Below, in pieces: positions 7,573 to 8,706 of a stretch of 8,706 nt of DNA (position 1 is the first letter of the stretch; every line of letters begins with the position of its first letter). Source of the stretch: Acidobacteriaceae bacterium (GTDB lineage Bacteria; Acidobacteriota; Terriglobia; Terriglobales; Acidobacteriaceae); the NCBI GenBank assembly GCA_003162495.1, contig PMOF01000209.1:1-8706 (forward strand), in the 5' to 3' direction. The translations under genes and the position numbers were made by a program. The notes beneath the pieces are model-generated. The model had not been told where the DNA came from and made no database searches. It was given only the letters and a program-made list of their open reading frames with translations.

Positions 7573-8706
7573 CTAACCTCGCATCATCAGCACCAGGAAC
7601 CACGCGTTCAATCCAGCGATGAGCACCGCCACAAACCACGCCAGCCCTTGCAGCGCGCGCCCGTTCACAAACTCGCCCATCCACTTCCGGCTGCCCGTAA
7701 ACAGCACTAGCGGAATCACCGCAAAGCTCAGTTGCAGCGAGAGAATTACCTGGCTTAGAAGCAGCAGCTTCTCTGTCCCCCGCTCGCCTGTGAACCAGAC
7801 CACGACAATCGTAGGAATGATTGCGAGCGACCGGGTAATCATCCGCCGCAGCCACGGTGGCAGGCTGATGTGGATGAAGCCTTCCATCACCACCTGCCCC
7901 GCCAGCGTGCCGGTAATCGAAGAGTTCTGTCCGCTGGCCAGCAGCGCAATCGCAAACAGGGTGCTGGCCCCCGCCGCGCCCACCATCGGGCTCAGCAGCT
8001 TGTAAGCATCCTCAATCGCCGCCACCTCAAAGTGCCCGCTGCGAAAAAACACCGCCGCCGCCACCACCACAATCGCGGCGTTTACAAACAACGCCACCGT
8101 CAGCGCCAGCGCGGAGTCCACGTTGGCCATGAAGATCGCTTCGCGCTTGCCCGCGGGCGTGCGCTTGTAGTTGCGGCTTTGCACAATTGAGGAGTGCAGG
8201 TAAAGGTTGTGCGGCATTACCGTCGCGCCCAGCATCCCGATGGCGATATACAGCATCGCCGGGTTGGTCACGATCGAAGTGGACGGGATCAGCAGATTTT
8301 TAAACACCGGCCAATACTCCGGCTTCGACAGAAAAAGCTGCACGCTGAACATCGCGATAATGGTCCCGATCAGCGTGATCACCAGCGCCTCTACATAACG
8401 AAAGCCCCATCGCTGCATCAGCAGGATCAGCAGCACATCGAGGCCGGTGATCAGCACTCCGTAAAACAGTGGAATGTGAAACAGCAGATTCAGCGCGATT
8501 GCCGAACCGATCACCTCCGCCAGGTCGCAGGCAGCAATCGCGATCTCAGCGCCTACCCAAAGTCCAAAGCTCACCCAGCGGCCGTACGCCTCGTTGCAAA
8601 GCTGCGCCAGGTCCCGCTCCGTGGCCACGCCCAGCTTCAGGCTCAGGCTCTGTAGCAGAACCGCCATCAGGTTCGACGCCATAATGACAAACAGCAGCGT
8701 ATAGCC
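7573..8706 (-). CDS. mntH: Nramp-family divalent metal (Mn2+/Fe2+) : H+ symporter, missing its N-terminus at the right window edge
   Basis: Inner-membrane proton-coupled importer of Mn2+ and related metals. The frame is open to base 8706, giving 377 residues; the true start lies beyond the window, and the Met codon at 8682 is internal, because the eight residues before it (GYTLLFVI) continue a membrane helix. Ten of the usual eleven helices are visible (TM2-TM11). Diagnostic motifs, numbered from the fragment start: CDLAEVIGSAIALNLLF (60-76, TM3), GATVMPHNLYLHSS (160-173, TM6, holding the metal-coordinating Met and the Ala-x-x-Met-Pro-His turn) and GQNSSITGTLAGQ (259-271, TM8). The TM1 Asp-Pro-Gly-Asn motif is off the edge. 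The C-terminus ends normally (NAWFLVLMMRG). The MPH motif favours a true Mn/Fe transporter over the Mg or Al branches. No regulatory region is visible. Confidence 0.94.
   Translation of the reverse strand, partial: GYTLLFVIMASNLMAVLLQSLSLKLGVATERDLAQLCNEAYGRWVSFGLWVGAEIAIAACDLAEVIGSAIALNLLFHIPLFYGVLITGLDVLLILLMQRWGFRYVEALVITLIGTIIAMFSVQLFLSKPEYWPVFKNLLIPSTSIVTNPAMLYIAIGMLGATVMPHNLYLHSSIVQSRNYKRTPAGKREAIFMANVDSALALTVALFVNAAIVVVAAAVFFRSGHFEVAAIEDAYKLLSPMVGAAGASTLFAIALLASGQNSSITGTLAGQVVMEGFIHISLPPWLRRMITRSLAIIPTIVVVWFTGERGTEKLLLLSQVILSLQLSFAVIPLVLFTGSRKWMGEFVNGRALQGLAWFVAVLIAGLNAWFLVLMMRG

Noticed and set aside
7573..8682. Complete transporter gene starting at the Met codon at 8682
   Set aside because: The frame stays open to the window edge and encodes more of the same membrane helix upstream. 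The conserved first helix would be missing, so the gene is cut by the window, not naturally short.

Overview
All five recognisable genes lie on the minus strand, and every one has a family I can name. GC-rich coding sequence, a very large outer-membrane receptor with an N-terminal carboxypeptidase-regulatory-like domain, and a secreted tricorn-type S41 protease homologue together suggest a Gram-negative soil bacterium, most likely an acidobacterium. That assignment is inferred from gene types and protein style. No rRNA or other marker gene is present.

Layout in the direction of transcription (right to left): an Nramp-family Mn2+/Fe2+ transporter, cut by the right edge (7573-8706); a 1166-residue TonB-dependent receptor of the Oar-like/carboxypeptidase-regulatory type (4042-7542); the bifunctional NAD(P)HX epimerase/dehydratase nnr (2284-4002); the t6A tRNA-modification ATPase tsaE (1814-2287); and the N-terminal half of a secreted tricorn protease homologue, cut by the left edge (1-1673). 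Gaps are 30 bp, 39 bp, a 4-bp overlap and 140 bp. The first four genes could form one transcript. The tricorn gene has enough upstream space for its own promoter, though only a weak one is visible. No intergenic stretch exceeds 300 bp. I found no RNA genes, mobile elements, CRISPR arrays or attachment sites.

Functionally, the nnr-tsaE pair joins metabolite repair to an essential tRNA modification, a neighbourhood seen in many bacteria. The transporter-receptor pair is the less ordinary part: an inner-membrane metal importer is followed after 30 bp by an outer-membrane receptor with its own strong ribosome binding site, which raises but does not prove a shared role in metal uptake. The tricorn homologue would act in peptide breakdown outside the cytoplasm. 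I see no clearly undescribed system here. The best leads are the transporter-receptor coupling, the receptor's ten cysteines in close pairs, and its candidate TonB box.
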